A DNA stretch of 64,000 nucleotides from Actinomadura alba (GTDB lineage: Bacteria; Actinomycetota; Actinomycetes; Streptosporangiales; Streptosporangiaceae). A program made the translations under genes and the position numbers. The notes below the pieces were generated by a model that searched no databases, had not been told where the DNA came from, and saw only the letters and a program-made list of their open reading frames with translations. The stretch spans positions 124,001 to 188,000 of the forward strand of contig NZ_JABVEC010000006.1 in assembly GCF_014323705.1 (NCBI RefSeq). The letters run 5' to 3'. Positions 55,401 through 63,251 of this stretch are shown here, piece by piece; within the stretch, counting starts at the first letter, position 1; each line of letters starts with the position of its first letter.

Positions 55401-57265
55401 AGGCCGAGCGGCTCGCTCTGCGGGCGGCGGAGCACGGCGACCCGCAGCTGGCGGGGCCGGCCTGGGGGCATGTCGCGACGTGGCGCGAGCGCCGCGGTGA
55501 CCGTACCGGCGCGATCGACGCCGCCCAGCGCGCGGTCGGTTCCGGGCACGCCCACGCGGTCGTCGGCGCGGCGCTGACCCTCGCCACCCTCCTCGAGGAG
55601 GCAGGGGACGTGGCCGGTGCCCGCGCGGCGCTCGCCGACGGCGCGGCGGCCGACCACCCCGAGGCGTTGTACTGTCTGCGCCGGCTGCTGGCGCTGCTGA
55701 TGCGCGAGGGCGAGCACGACGCCGCCCTGGCCGCCGCCGAGCGGGCCATCGCGACCGGCGATCCCGAGACCGTCGCCATGGGCTGCCGGGTGTCGGGCGA
55801 CGTCCACAGGGCCGCCGGGGACACCGACGCCGCCGCGACGCTCTATCGGCGGGGGATCGAGGCGGGTGATCTCGAAACCGCCGCGAACCTGCACGTCGAG
55901 CTGGCTCAGTTGTTCCACGATCAGGGCGACGCCGAGTCGGCGAAGCGGGAACTCGAGCCGGCGCTCGACTCCGGCATCGCGCACGCGGTCGCCCGCGCCG
56001 CGAACAGGCTGGGCGGATGGCTGCACGGAGAGGGCGACGCGGCCGGTGCCGTGGAGGCGTACGGGCGCGCGGCCGGCGTCGGCACCGGGGCGGACCCCGC
56101 CCTCATCGCGTGGGCGCGGGACGCGTTGACGAACCTCCTCGCCATCGCCCACCGGACCCACGACGCGGGCGATCACGCTCTGGCTCTCCGATCGCTCGAG
56201 CTCGCCGCCCGGGCCCGGCCGCGCGGGGTGGCCATGGCCCCCGGCATGGCGGACGGGGCGGACGCCGACCCGATCGGGATCGCCAAGGGTTTCGCCGCGG
56301 CGTGCGCCGCGGCCGGTGACATCGAGGCGGCCCGCCGGTATTACGACGGCGCGATGGCCTTCGACGCCGGCTGGGCGGACTTCCTGGAACTCGATTTCGC
56401 CGACCTGCTCGCCGAGCACGGCCGGCGCGGCGAGGCCCTGGCCCGGTACGAGCGGTTGCACGGGCACGAGGACCCGCAACTGCGCCACGTCGCGGGCTCG
56501 CGGCTGCTGACGCTGCTGCGGGAACAGGGCGACGAGGCGGCCGCCTACGCCGTCGCCGAGGCACGGGTGGCCGATCCCGAGTCGCCGGCGGGCTCGCTGT
56601 TCCACACCATGCTCGGTGTCATGCAGAGCGAACGGGGCGACACCGAGCAGGCTCTGCGCACGCTGCGCGGGGCGGCCGAGGGCGGTGATCCGATGGCCCT
56701 CTACACGCTGGCCGGCACTCTGGTCGAGGCGGGCGAGGTGGTGGAGGGCCGCCAGGTCTACCAGCGGCTGGCCGAGACCGGCGACGCTGAGTTCGCGCCC
56801 AGAGCCATGCTCGGCCTGGGCCAGAGCCACCGCGACGAGGACGAGGCACGCGCGCGCGAATGGTTCATGCGGGCGCTCGAGACCGGCAGCCCGCTCACCA
56901 CGGTGCCGGCCGCCATGCTCCTCGGAGCGTCCGCCAAGCGGCGCCGCGATCTGCCCGAGGCACTGATCTGGTACCAGCAGGTCATCGACTCCGGAGACCC
57001 GGCCGAGGCGCCGCTGGCCGCGGCCCATCTCGGCGAGCTGTGCTACTGGGTCGGCGACCGCGAGGGCGCCGTGCGGTTCTACGAGCAGACGCTCGCGATG
57101 ACCAAGGAGTCGGAGGTCGTGGCCGAGGCGGCGTTCCGGCTCGGTGAGATCCGCCATCTCGAAGGGGACGCCACGGCCGCGTGGGAGTTGCTGCAGCGCG
57201 CGGTGGAGAGCGGCGACGACGTCTTCGCCCCCCAGGCCCGCGAACTGCTCGCCCAGATCACCTGA
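52418..57265 (+). CDS. Very large TPR/Sel1-like repeat protein
   Basis: A 1615-residue cytosolic protein made almost entirely of about 35-residue helical repeats with the pattern GD-x-x-(G/A)A-x-x-(A/Y)-(F/Y)-x-x-(A/V). Examples are QGDVEGARAAHRSVIESGDP and EGDAAGAVEAYGRAAGVG. GAGGGG seven bases before the ATG fixes the start. There is no signal peptide, membrane segment or enzymatic domain, so it is a scaffold or interaction platform. A low-complexity linker of Glu-Val/Ala-Ala repeats (about 407-455) splits the array. Very long actinobacterial tetratricopeptide proteins of this style are common and unassigned. Confidence 0.82.
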   Translation: MSSWADRINAAVQCWERGELDAAVTLLREAVASADPQAAREASHVLGGVLEDQGDVEGARAAHRSVIESGDPVLGQRSALSLGVLLINGEDWAAAHGALGIASAGSDPEIAALADAALAQVLTRLGDLSGARTALERVRRSEYPEAAEFTAGPTPSKTAPASAVEPDLEDSPPGPRQPEVVAADRPDLDIGGALERLRSGDLAGARAALHRVIDAEIPRASGHASTVLALIELGEGDAELADELLSHVADEADPALGFGAALLLHLLRSPRGDRHPLLVAAVDHQRYGREHGVAGFRAATEDDDPATSALATAMLARLFTDLGLEPSTSAAMFRTAATTGDPLTLSYTAVVHAESLPSRGDDDAVIAMLRRAREDGDPVLAPWVARSLGTVLAARHAKVAVPAEPAGPAEVAEQPEATGQAEVAEPEVAEQAEVAEVAEVAEQAEAAETADLAEAAAAYRAVLASGHPGLRPGAESALVAVMERQGDLPGLCALHEEVLDRGDPERAAWHAWLLGFTRVRLDDLGAARDAFARIPESSSEPASAASFARYLLDQDFDAATPAVAQLKALGDADDGYVMSSRLAIETARAWQRCGDAAAADRALCLMVADGHPEVAQQAAMRLGGLRDDAHDRVGAIVAWEKAAAGDDRAMVARATHGIGRARRELGDLDGAAEAFRQVADTGDEHGEPEYAADAARRLGEVLAETGDVTAAREAFERFSGPDAVMELASVLRRAGHIAAAMEAYRDAVESPDPATALVAASTLAAMLHEQGDVPGAITAGERAIAAAESAGDLKAMARATHDQGCRLADVGDLEGARQAFERVAGIDPEQAALAVLTLGDRLEQAGDAAGARAAFERAATLDDPRIAAEARDRLGAATLEERAWTRAENGDRAGALAAFTELHGSADVAELVLALHEDRTVAVRPLLAQLATHPGHADLAQELVLNAAQRHSGDGDAEGTRALLQLAVEFGDPAQTARTAIDLAVLTAGGGDLAEAERLALRAAEHGDPQLAGPAWGHVATWRERRGDRTGAIDAAQRAVGSGHAHAVVGAALTLATLLEEAGDVAGARAALADGAAADHPEALYCLRRLLALLMREGEHDAALAAAERAIATGDPETVAMGCRVSGDVHRAAGDTDAAATLYRRGIEAGDLETAANLHVELAQLFHDQGDAESAKRELEPALDSGIAHAVARAANRLGGWLHGEGDAAGAVEAYGRAAGVGTGADPALIAWARDALTNLLAIAHRTHDAGDHALALRSLELAARARPRGVAMAPGMADGADADPIGIAKGFAAACAAAGDIEAARRYYDGAMAFDAGWADFLELDFADLLAEHGRRGEALARYERLHGHEDPQLRHVAGSRLLTLLREQGDEAAAYAVAEARVADPESPAGSLFHTMLGVMQSERGDTEQALRTLRGAAEGGDPMALYTLAGTLVEAGEVVEGRQVYQRLAETGDAEFAPRAMLGLGQSHRDEDEARAREWFMRALETGSPLTTVPAAMLLGASAKRRRDLPEALIWYQQVIDSGDPAEAPLAAAHLGELCYWVGDREGAVRFYEQTLAMTKESEVVAEAAFRLGEIRHLEGDATAAWELLQRAVESGDDVFAPQARELLAQIT
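53645..53780 (+). repeat. Low-complexity repeat encoding EVAEQAEVAE-type linker
   Basis: Repeats of GAGGTCGCA and GAGCAGGCT give alternating Glu, Val/Ala and Ala in the TPR protein. Slippage-prone and probably a flexible or single-helix linker. Confidence 0.85.
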
Positions 57266-57352
57266 GCGCCCACATCACCTGACCGCTCACATCACCTGAC
57301 GGCCCACATCACCTGACGGCCCACATCACCTGACCGCTCACATCAGCTCACC
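57251..57352. repeat. 17-bp tandem repeat, 6 copies, over a stop codon
   Basis: Units of the form GCCCACATCACCTGACC start at 57251, 57268, 57285, 57302, 57319 and 57336. The first copy (GCCCAGATCACCTGAGC) encodes the last codons and stop of the TPR gene, so the gene end has been amplified into the intergenic space. The last copy is diverged. Confidence 0.9.
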
Positions 57353-57371
57353 GCCCGCGTCCTCCGGCGGT

Positions 57372-58055
57372 TCACAGCTCGGGGGCGGTCATCGTGAAGC
57401 GCGCCTCGACGGCCGCCCGTACGACCTGCTTCTGCGGTTCCAGATCGATGGCGGGGAGGGCGCCCGAACTCGACGCGGGGACGGCGGCCGCGACCATCCC
57501 GTACACCTGCTCACGTCCTCCGCCGTCCGTGCTGAGCCCCTCGTCGGACAGCCGCACCAGCCCGGTCAGCCGGCAGCCGAGCGCGTCGGCGTAGTCCGTC
57601 GCCCGGGTGACGGCCGCCCGCACCGCCTGCTGCGCGGCCCGGCGGTAGACGTCGCTGTCCCGGCGCAGCGCCCACCACGGCCCGTGCACGCTGGTGAGTT
57701 CGAGATCGCCGAGCCGGGTGACGATCTCACCGAGCACGGAGAATTCGGCGACGGTCACGGTGGTGTGCACCGTGCCCTGGTAGCGGTCCACCTTCTCGTC
57801 GCGGCGCTTGTCCCGCACGATCGGGGAGATGGACAGACCGGAGGTCTCGACCTGCTCGACGGCGTCGCCGTACTCCCCGATCAGATCGAGGCACTCGCGG
57901 TTGCGCTCGGTCAGCCGTTCGAGCGCCCGCCTCCGGTCCTTGTCGCGGGCATGGACGTAGACGGTGAGCCGGGCGATCTCCGGCTCGACCTCGAGTACGG
58001 TTTCACCGCGCACGCTGACGAGCGGCGGCGTGGGCGAATCGGCGGTGTCGCTCAT
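57372..58055 (-). CDS. SIMPL (DUF541) domain protein
   Basis: A 227-residue protein of the SIMPL/DUF541 family: VSVRGETVLEVEPEIARLTV at the start, then ETSGLSISPIV and the C-terminal VRAAVEARFTM strand. Relatives form ring oligomers and some are exported; here no signal peptide is evident, so it may be cytosolic. The molecular role is unknown. Confidence 0.85.
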   Translation of the reverse strand: MSDTADSPTPPLVSVRGETVLEVEPEIARLTVYVHARDKDRRRALERLTERNRECLDLIGEYGDAVEQVETSGLSISPIVRDKRRDEKVDRYQGTVHTTVTVAEFSVLGEIVTRLGDLELTSVHGPWWALRRDSDVYRRAAQQAVRAAVTRATDYADALGCRLTGLVRLSDEGLSTDGGGREQVYGMVAAAVPASSSGALPAIDLEPQKQVVRAAVEARFTMTAPEL

Positions 58056-58081
58056 GGGCCCACCCTCTCAGCGGAGACGGC

Positions 58082-59269
58082 CTAGAGGAAGGCGTGTCCC
58101 TCGCCGCGGTACGTGGGCACCGCCCCGATGACACGATCGCTCTCGATCAGGTGCAGCTCGGAGAACCGCTCGCACAGTTCACCCGCCTTGGTGTGCCGGA
58201 ACCACACGCGGTCGCCGACGCGCAGCAGGTCGGCGGTGTAGCCGATCAACGGCGTCTGGACCTCGCCGGCGCCCTCGAGGCCGTCGAAGGAGAGTCCGGA
58301 CGGCAGGTACGGCTGAGGCAGGCGCACCTTGTCGCCGGGGCCGGATGCCAGGTAGCCGCCGCCCAGGCAGGTCACCACGCCGGCGCTCGGCCGCCGTACG
58401 ACCGGCAGCGCGAACAGCGCTGCGGGCCGGCCGCGGAAGTTGGAGTAGTGGTCGAACAGGTGCGGCTGGTAGAGCCCTGACCCCGCGGCGACCTCGGTGA
58501 CGGCCCGCTCGGAGGCGGTCTTCTCCACGCTGCCCGTGCCGCCGCCGTTGACGAACTCCAGGTCCGGCCGTACGGCGTGGACGGCCTTGACGATCGCGGC
58601 CCTGCGGCGGGCGAGTTCGATGCGCGAGCGCGACTGCATGGCCCGGATCACGCGCCCCCGGGCCGGCCGGCCCGGCGGGATGTCGCCGACGCCGGCGATC
58701 TGCGACTCGTACGCCATGATGCCGACGAGAGTCAGGCCCGGCCGCCTGGTGATCTCTTCGGCGAGCGCGGCCGCCTGCCGCGGGGTGTGGACGGGGGACC
58801 GGCGGACGCCCACGCGCAGAGCGCCGCCGAGGGCGCGGAAGGCGGCGTCGATGTCGATGCAGACGCGGACCGGGCGGCCTCCGGTGGCCTGTTCGATGAG
58901 GTCGAGGTGCTCGACGGAGTCGACCATGACCGTGATGGTGGCGGCGGCGCGCTCGTCGGCGGCCAGCTTGCCCAGCGCGGCCTGGTCGGTCGTGGGGTAG
59001 GCGACGAGGACGTCGTCGCTGACCCGCCGCTCGGTCAGCCAGAGCGCCTCCGGCAGGGTGAACGCCATGATCCCCTCGAACCCGTCCATGGCGAGGACCT
59101 GCTCCAGCAGGGCACGGCAGCGCACCGACTTGCTCGCGACCCGGATCGGCTTGCCCTTCGCCCGCCGCACGAGGTCCGCGGCGTTGGCGCGGAAGGCGTC
59201 CAGGTCGACGACCGCGAACGGTGGTTCCAGACCGGACGTGGTGGCGTCGTAGCGCTGCCGGAGGTCCAT
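58082..59269 (-). CDS. Alanine racemase-fold PLP enzyme (D-threonine aldolase / amino-acid deaminase-like)
   Basis: A 395-residue fold-type III PLP protein. VASKSVRC near residue 45 carries the Schiff-base lysine; FVNGGGTGSVEKT and the C-terminal metal-binding pattern GDRVWFRHTKAGELCERF match the D-threonine aldolase/D-serine dehydratase branch rather than alanine racemase, which would have a Tyr in a different C-terminal domain. Probably acts on D-amino acids or hydroxy-amino acids in the cytosol. The start at MDLRQRY was preferred over 17 extra codons upstream. Confidence 0.8.
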   Translation of the reverse strand: MDLRQRYDATTSGLEPPFAVVDLDAFRANAADLVRRAKGKPIRVASKSVRCRALLEQVLAMDGFEGIMAFTLPEALWLTERRVSDDVLVAYPTTDQAALGKLAADERAAATITVMVDSVEHLDLIEQATGGRPVRVCIDIDAAFRALGGALRVGVRRSPVHTPRQAAALAEEITRRPGLTLVGIMAYESQIAGVGDIPPGRPARGRVIRAMQSRSRIELARRRAAIVKAVHAVRPDLEFVNGGGTGSVEKTASERAVTEVAAGSGLYQPHLFDHYSNFRGRPAALFALPVVRRPSAGVVTCLGGGYLASGPGDKVRLPQPYLPSGLSFDGLEGAGEVQTPLIGYTADLLRVGDRVWFRHTKAGELCERFSELHLIESDRVIGAVPTYRGEGHAFL

Positions 59270-59627
59270 GCAGGTCAGGGTGCCACAAAATGACCAAATA
59301 CGAGGAGAGTTCATCTTCAATTAGGACACAAGATCACGGCTCAGAATTCGCTGCCGCAACTTCCTTCCCGTCCGCCTCCGCGGTCGGGTCTCGCGGACGC
59401 CGACGCGGTGCGGAGCGCGGGCCCGCGAAGCAACGCCGACCATGCGGGTGGCGGGCGCGCCGAGGGCACAGGACGTAAGCTCATAGGCCTGACGCCGGCG
59501 ATCCACGGATGCGGCCATGGGGCGGTGAGCCGCTGCTCCGCGGCGCGAGCCCGCCGGGACGACACAGCTGTCGCCACCCGTCCGCCTCAGGACGTACAAC
59601 AACGACCCGACCTCAGGGGAATGAATC
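59270..59627. other. 358-bp intergenic region, nothing recognised
   Basis: Divergent upstream region of the PLP enzyme gene and purU. Open frames here lack typical codon use or ribosome binding sites. I see no riboswitch, tRNA or clear promoter. Confidence 0.5.
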
Positions 59628-60479
59628 GTGAGCGCTGAATACGTCTTGACGCTGTCGTGCCCCGACCGGCCGGGTATCGTCGCTGCCGTCTCGGGCCTGC
59701 TGGCCGAGCACGGCTGCAACATCCTGGAGAGCCAGCAGTACGGCGACCGCGACACCGGCCGTTTCTTCATGCGGGTGCAGTTCGAGACGGCCGACGGTAT
59801 CGGCGACGACGAACTGCGCGGGGCGTTCGCCGCACTGGTCCCGGAGCTCGCCATCGACTGGCGTCTGAATGACATCCGCGTCCGGCCCCGAGTGCTCATC
59901 ATGGTCTCGAAGGGCGGGCACTGCCTCAACGACCTCCTCTACCGGCAGCGGTCCGGGCTGCTCGACATCGACATCGCCGCTGTCGTGTCCAACCACCCGG
60001 TGCTGCGCCCACTGGCCCAGTCGTACGGGATCGACTACCACCACCTGCCGGTGGCCCCCGGCGGCAAGGCCGCGCAGGAGGCCGAGGTGCTCGCGCTCGT
60101 CCAGCACTACCAGACCGATCTCGTCGTGCTCGCGCGCTACATGCAGATCCTGTCCGACGACCTGTGCGCCAAGCTCCAGGGCAAAGTGATCAACATCCAC
60201 CACTCGTTCCTGCCGAGCTTCAAGGGCGCCAGGCCCTATCACCAGGCCCACGCCCGCGGCGTGAAGCTCATCGGCGCGACGGCGCACTACGTCACCCCCG
60301 ACCTCGACGAGGGACCCATCATCGAGCAGGAGGTGGCCCGGGTCGATCACACCCAGGGCCCGGCGGAACTCATGGCGGTCGGCCGCGACATGGAGTGCCT
60401 GGCGCTCGCCCGCGCGGTCCGCTGGCACTCCGAGCACCGCGTCCTGATGAACGGCGACAAGACCGTCGTCTTCCGCTGA
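59628..60479 (+). CDS. purU: Formyltetrahydrofolate deformylase
   Basis: A 283-residue enzyme with an N-terminal ACT domain (CPDRPGIVAAVSGLLAEHGC) and a C-terminal formyltransferase-fold domain. Catalytic residues Asn189 and His191 are in INIHHSFLPSF and Asp227 in DLDEGPII. It hydrolyses 10-formyl-THF to THF and formate, balancing one-carbon pools and supplying formate for purine synthesis. GTG start with AGGGGA upstream. Confidence 0.95.
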   Translation: MSAEYVLTLSCPDRPGIVAAVSGLLAEHGCNILESQQYGDRDTGRFFMRVQFETADGIGDDELRGAFAALVPELAIDWRLNDIRVRPRVLIMVSKGGHCLNDLLYRQRSGLLDIDIAAVVSNHPVLRPLAQSYGIDYHHLPVAPGGKAAQEAEVLALVQHYQTDLVVLARYMQILSDDLCAKLQGKVINIHHSFLPSFKGARPYHQAHARGVKLIGATAHYVTPDLDEGPIIEQEVARVDHTQGPAELMAVGRDMECLALARAVRWHSEHRVLMNGDKTVVFR

Positions 60480-60512
60480 CCGCCTCGCGGGCTCCGACGT
60501 CCCTCAGGACGT

Positions 60513-61004
60513 TCAGCCGGCCGCCAGGTCGTCGGTCGCGGTACGGCCGGCGGTGACGGTACGGCGCAGGAACCCGGCCAGCAGCTCCAGTTCGGCGTCG
60601 GAGTAGCCGGCGCAGATCTCGTCCATCGTGGTCGTCATGCCCGCGTAGAGGTGGAAGAGCTCGGGGTTGCGGTCGCGGAGGGCGCGGACCAGAACGGCCC
60701 GGCGGTCGGAGGGATCGCGGTCGCGACCGATCCAGCCGCCGCGCTCCAGCCGATCCAGGATCCCGGTCAGCGTCGCCGGGTGGAGACCGGCACGACGCGC
60801 CAGCGCGCTGGGACTGAGCGGACCTTCGCGGGTGATGAGGTCCAGGCAGCCGACGTCGATCTCCTTGAGTGCGAGGCGCGCGCCGACCTGGCTGTTGAGC
60901 AGGGAGAGCTGGACGCTCAGCTCACGCAGCGAGTCCTTGACCGACGTGCTCAGCCGCCTGTGCCGGCGGGTCGCGTCGGCCTCCGCATTTGATATGGAAC
61001 TCAT
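60513..61004 (-). CDS. MarR-family regulator
   Basis: A 163-residue MarR protein with GGAGA eight bases before the ATG. The winged HTH is LSPSALARRAGLHPATLTGI followed by LDRLERGGWIGRDRDPSDRR, the classic MarR wing. It diverges from the NAD(P)-binding protein gene, which it probably represses; an AT-rich tract with a CATAT-G-ATATG dyad overlaps its start. Confidence 0.93.
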   Translation of the reverse strand: MSSISNAEADATRRHRRLSTSVKDSLRELSVQLSLLNSQVGARLALKEIDVGCLDLITREGPLSPSALARRAGLHPATLTGILDRLERGGWIGRDRDPSDRRAVLVRALRDRNPELFHLYAGMTTTMDEICAGYSDAELELLAGFLRRTVTAGRTATDDLAAG

Positions 61005-61012
61005 ATGATATG
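61002..61012. promoter_or_regulatory. Small dyad in the MarR divergent promoter region
   Basis: CATAT-G-ATATG, overlapping the MarR start codon, sits in an AT-rich stretch (60990-61030) with further ATATG/ATATGA repeats. It is a likely part of the MarR operator. Confidence 0.4.
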
Positions 61013-61134
61013 GTCTCCGTAATATATGAACCGCGTAGTTCAGATTACTCCAAGCCGCTCCCGGAGGAGCTCGCATGATCTTGATTACCGGAGCGGCGGA
61101 CAATGCCGCCGCCTTCCGTGACTAGGAGTCCAGG

Positions 61135-61800
61135 ATGAAGCTCACGATCTTCGCCGCGACCGGCGGTATCGGCCGCCTGGCCGTGGAGCAGGCCCTCGCC
61201 GCGGGGCACGACGTCACGGTCGTCGTACGGAACCCGGCCAAGGTGACCGCGGACGTTCGCGTCGTCGCCGCCGACCTGGCGGCTCCGGATCCGGCGACGC
61301 TGAAGTCGGCGGTCGCCGGGTCGGACGCGGTACTGTCCGGCCTCGGCCCCGTGACCGCGGCGGAGGCGGGAGTCGCCGAGCACGGTACGCGCGCCATCGT
61401 CCGGGCGATGACGGACGCCGGCGTACGGCGCCTCGTCGCCGTCAGCGCCGCGCCGATCGGGACCGTTCCCTCGGGCGGCCGGCCGAAGCCGCCCAGGCAC
61501 GACCCCGGTGACGGGTTCTTCATGCGGCACCTGTTCGGTCCGCTGACCAAGGCCGCACTCCGTAAGCACTACGCCGACCTCGCGGAGATGGAGGGCGTCC
61601 TGCGCGACAGTGGTCTGGACTGGACCGTCGTGCGGCCCCCGCGGCTGACCGACAAGCCGCCGACCGGCGCCTACCGTACGGCGGTCGGACAGAACCTCCG
61701 GCGCGGCCTGTTCGTCTCCCGTGCGGACGTCGCCGCGCTCATGCTCGATGTGCTGGAGCGGCCCGAGACGATCGAGCAGGTCATCGGCATCGCGAACTAG
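61135..61800 (+). CDS. NAD(P)H-binding atypical SDR (NmrA/SDR_a5-like)
   Basis: A 221-residue Rossmann protein: IFAATGGIGRLAVEQALAAG is the nucleotide-binding start and VVRNP the second-strand contact. The active-site tyrosine of classical short-chain reductases is not obvious, as in the atypical SDR group. Expression is probably controlled by the divergent MarR. Likely a quinone/flavin-type oxidoreductase or redox sensor. Confidence 0.88.
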   Translation: MKLTIFAATGGIGRLAVEQALAAGHDVTVVVRNPAKVTADVRVVAADLAAPDPATLKSAVAGSDAVLSGLGPVTAAEAGVAEHGTRAIVRAMTDAGVRRLVAVSAAPIGTVPSGGRPKPPRHDPGDGFFMRHLFGPLTKAALRKHYADLAEMEGVLRDSGLDWTVVRPPRLTDKPPTGAYRTAVGQNLRRGLFVSRADVAALMLDVLERPETIEQVIGIAN

Positions 61801-61849
61801 CCCGCAGGCGCCCCGGCCGAATCGAGCTCAATTCGTGCTCGCTCACCAG

Positions 61850-61942
61850 CGGGGGAGGGACAAGCCGGGGAGGGAACCAGCGGGGCGAGGGAACTGGCGG
61901 GGCGAGGGACAAGCCGGGGAGGGGACAGCCAGGGAGGGGCCC
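61850..61942. repeat. G-rich imperfect tandem repeat (about 17-bp unit)
   Basis: Five or so units around GAGGGAACCAGCGGGGC, alternating with GAGGGACAAGCCGGGG. The dense G-runs could form G-quadruplex structures on this strand. It lies between the SDR stop and the first REP-like palindrome. Confidence 0.7.
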
Positions 61943-61986
61943 AGTGGTGGACGGGCCAACAGAGGACGGGGCGGAAGGCGGTGGCG

Positions 61987-62042
61987 CTTAAGTGCATGAT
62001 CACGCCAGAGGATTCCCGGTCGTGATCATGCAGTTGTTCGCG
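61987..62042. repeat. REP-like palindrome, copy A
   Basis: Arms TGCATGATCACG (61993-62004) and CGTGATCATGCA (62021-62032) are perfect complements around a 16-nt loop; the 3' side extends into GTTGTTCGCG. It stands 120 bp upstream of the AbiEi-DUF559 gene. Confidence 0.88.
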
Positions 62043-62161
62043 TCCCGACAGGGTTGCTTCGTGGCGTTTGTCGGTGATGTGAGCTCGCGAGGTGCTGCGC
62101 TTGTCCACAGATGGCGCGGACCCTCTGTCGACGCGGTAGTGATCGGACGCATCGTGAGCCC

Positions 62162-63112
62162 ATGGACGGACTCACCTTCCGCGAGGCGGCCGCTCGAGGA
62201 ATCTCGAAGGGCCTGCTGTCACGCCGTGTCCGCGACGGGATCCTCGTACCCATCACCCGTGGCGCGTACCTCCGGCCCGATCAGATCGGTTCACTGGAAG
62301 CGCGCGCATCCGTGATCAGTCGGCTGTTACCGCCCCACACCGTTGTGGCGCGCCGTACGGCCGCCTGGCTATGGGGACTCGACGTCCTGCCGCCGGGGGT
62401 CGACGCCGCGCGCTGGCCGGTCGAATTGGTGGTGCCGCCCGACCACACCCCGCCGCGGCGGCCAGGCATCGAGGTGAGGTTGTCGCAACTGCCGCCGGAC
62501 GAGATCACCGAGGTATCCGGAGTGCGTGTGACCTCGATGGAGCGTACGGCCATGGACTGTGGCCGCTGGTTGCCCCGGCTCGAGGCGGTGGCGGCGGTGG
62601 ACCAGTTCCTTCGGTGGAACGTCGATCCGGGCCGGCTCGGCGAGATGGCGGCACGGCTGGCCGGCGAGCGCAACGCGAGGTTGCTGCGGCGCGTCCTGGC
62701 CGCGGCCGACCGAGGCGCCGAATCACCGGGCGAGAGCTGGAGCAGGGTCCGCATCATCGACGCTGGCCTGCCGAGACCGGGCACACAGATCCCGGTGATG
62801 GGGCGGCACGGCAACCCGCTCTTCGTTGACCTGGGGTACGAGGACTACCGGGTGGGAGTGGAGTACGACGGTGAGCCGTACCACAGCACTCCCGCGGCGC
62901 GGGCCCACGACGAAGATCGTCGGCGCTGGCTGGAGGCGCGCCACGGCTGGGTCATCATCCCGATCACCAGTGTGGACGTGCTCGTGCGACCCCGGCCGTT
63001 TCTGACCGCCCTCGTCACGGCATTGCTCGACCGAGGCTGGCGGCCCGACGACGAGCAAATGATCGAGATCGGGACGAACCTCTCCCGGCTGTCCGGCCCG
63101 CGAGCGGCGTGA
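62162..63112 (+). CDS. AbiEi-type HTH + DUF559 endonuclease-like protein
   Basis: A 316-residue protein. The N-terminal 70 residues are the winged HTH of AbiEi antitoxins (LTFREAAARGISKGLLSRRV, then RGAYLRP), the middle resembles the AbiEi C-terminal region, and the C-terminus is a DUF559/Vsr-like PD-(D/E)XK domain: Asp223 in FVDLGYED and Glu234 in VGVEYDGEPYH. DUF559 proteins are plentiful in actinomycetes and are thought to be DNA endonucleases of unknown target. No AbiEii partner gene is adjacent. The gene is bracketed by palindromic repeats (A upstream; B, C and D downstream). The start at 62162 suits the domain; an ATG at 62111 is the alternative, and neither has a strong ribosome binding site. 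Confidence 0.82.
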   Translation: MDGLTFREAAARGISKGLLSRRVRDGILVPITRGAYLRPDQIGSLEARASVISRLLPPHTVVARRTAAWLWGLDVLPPGVDAARWPVELVVPPDHTPPRRPGIEVRLSQLPPDEITEVSGVRVTSMERTAMDCGRWLPRLEAVAAVDQFLRWNVDPGRLGEMAARLAGERNARLLRRVLAAADRGAESPGESWSRVRIIDAGLPRPGTQIPVMGRHGNPLFVDLGYEDYRVGVEYDGEPYHSTPAARAHDEDRRRWLEARHGWVIIPITSVDVLVRPRPFLTALVTALLDRGWRPDDEQMIEIGTNLSRLSGPRAA

Positions 63113-63121
63113 GATCTCTCC

Positions 63122-63145
63122 GCCGTGATCATGCAGTTGTTCGCG
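63122..63145. repeat. REP-like palindrome, copy B (right half)
   Basis: CCGTGATCATGCAGTTGTTCGCG begins 11 bp after the nuclease-gene stop and matches the right arm and tail of copy A exactly from CGTGATCATG to GTTCGCG. The left arm is absent. Confidence 0.85.
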
Positions 63146-63193
63146 TGTGAGTCGTCAGTGCCCGACGGGCGGGCGGGCGGGTGTAGGGCTGTG

Positions 63194-63251
63194 GTGCTTA
63201 AGTGCGTGATCACGGCGGAGGGTTCTCGGCCGTGATCATGCAGTTGTTCAC
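63194..63251. repeat. REP-like palindrome, copy C
   Basis: Arms TGCGTGATCACG (63203-63214) and CGTGATCATGCA (63231-63242) around a 16-nt loop, preceded by CTTAAG as in copy A and followed by GTTGTTC. On the minus strand it encodes the last codons and the stop of the SRPBCC pseudogene. Confidence 0.88.

Noticed and set aside
54152..57157. 1001-codon open frame antisense to the TPR gene
   Set aside because: Long only because of high GC content; repetitive Arg/Gly-rich translation mirrors the sense repeats.
57251..57352. CRISPR array
   Set aside because: The 17-bp units are contiguous with no unique spacers; this is a simple tandem repeat.
59321..59929. Minus-strand frame of 202 codons over the purU start
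   Set aside because: Overlaps a certain gene and lacks a ribosome binding site and family similarity.
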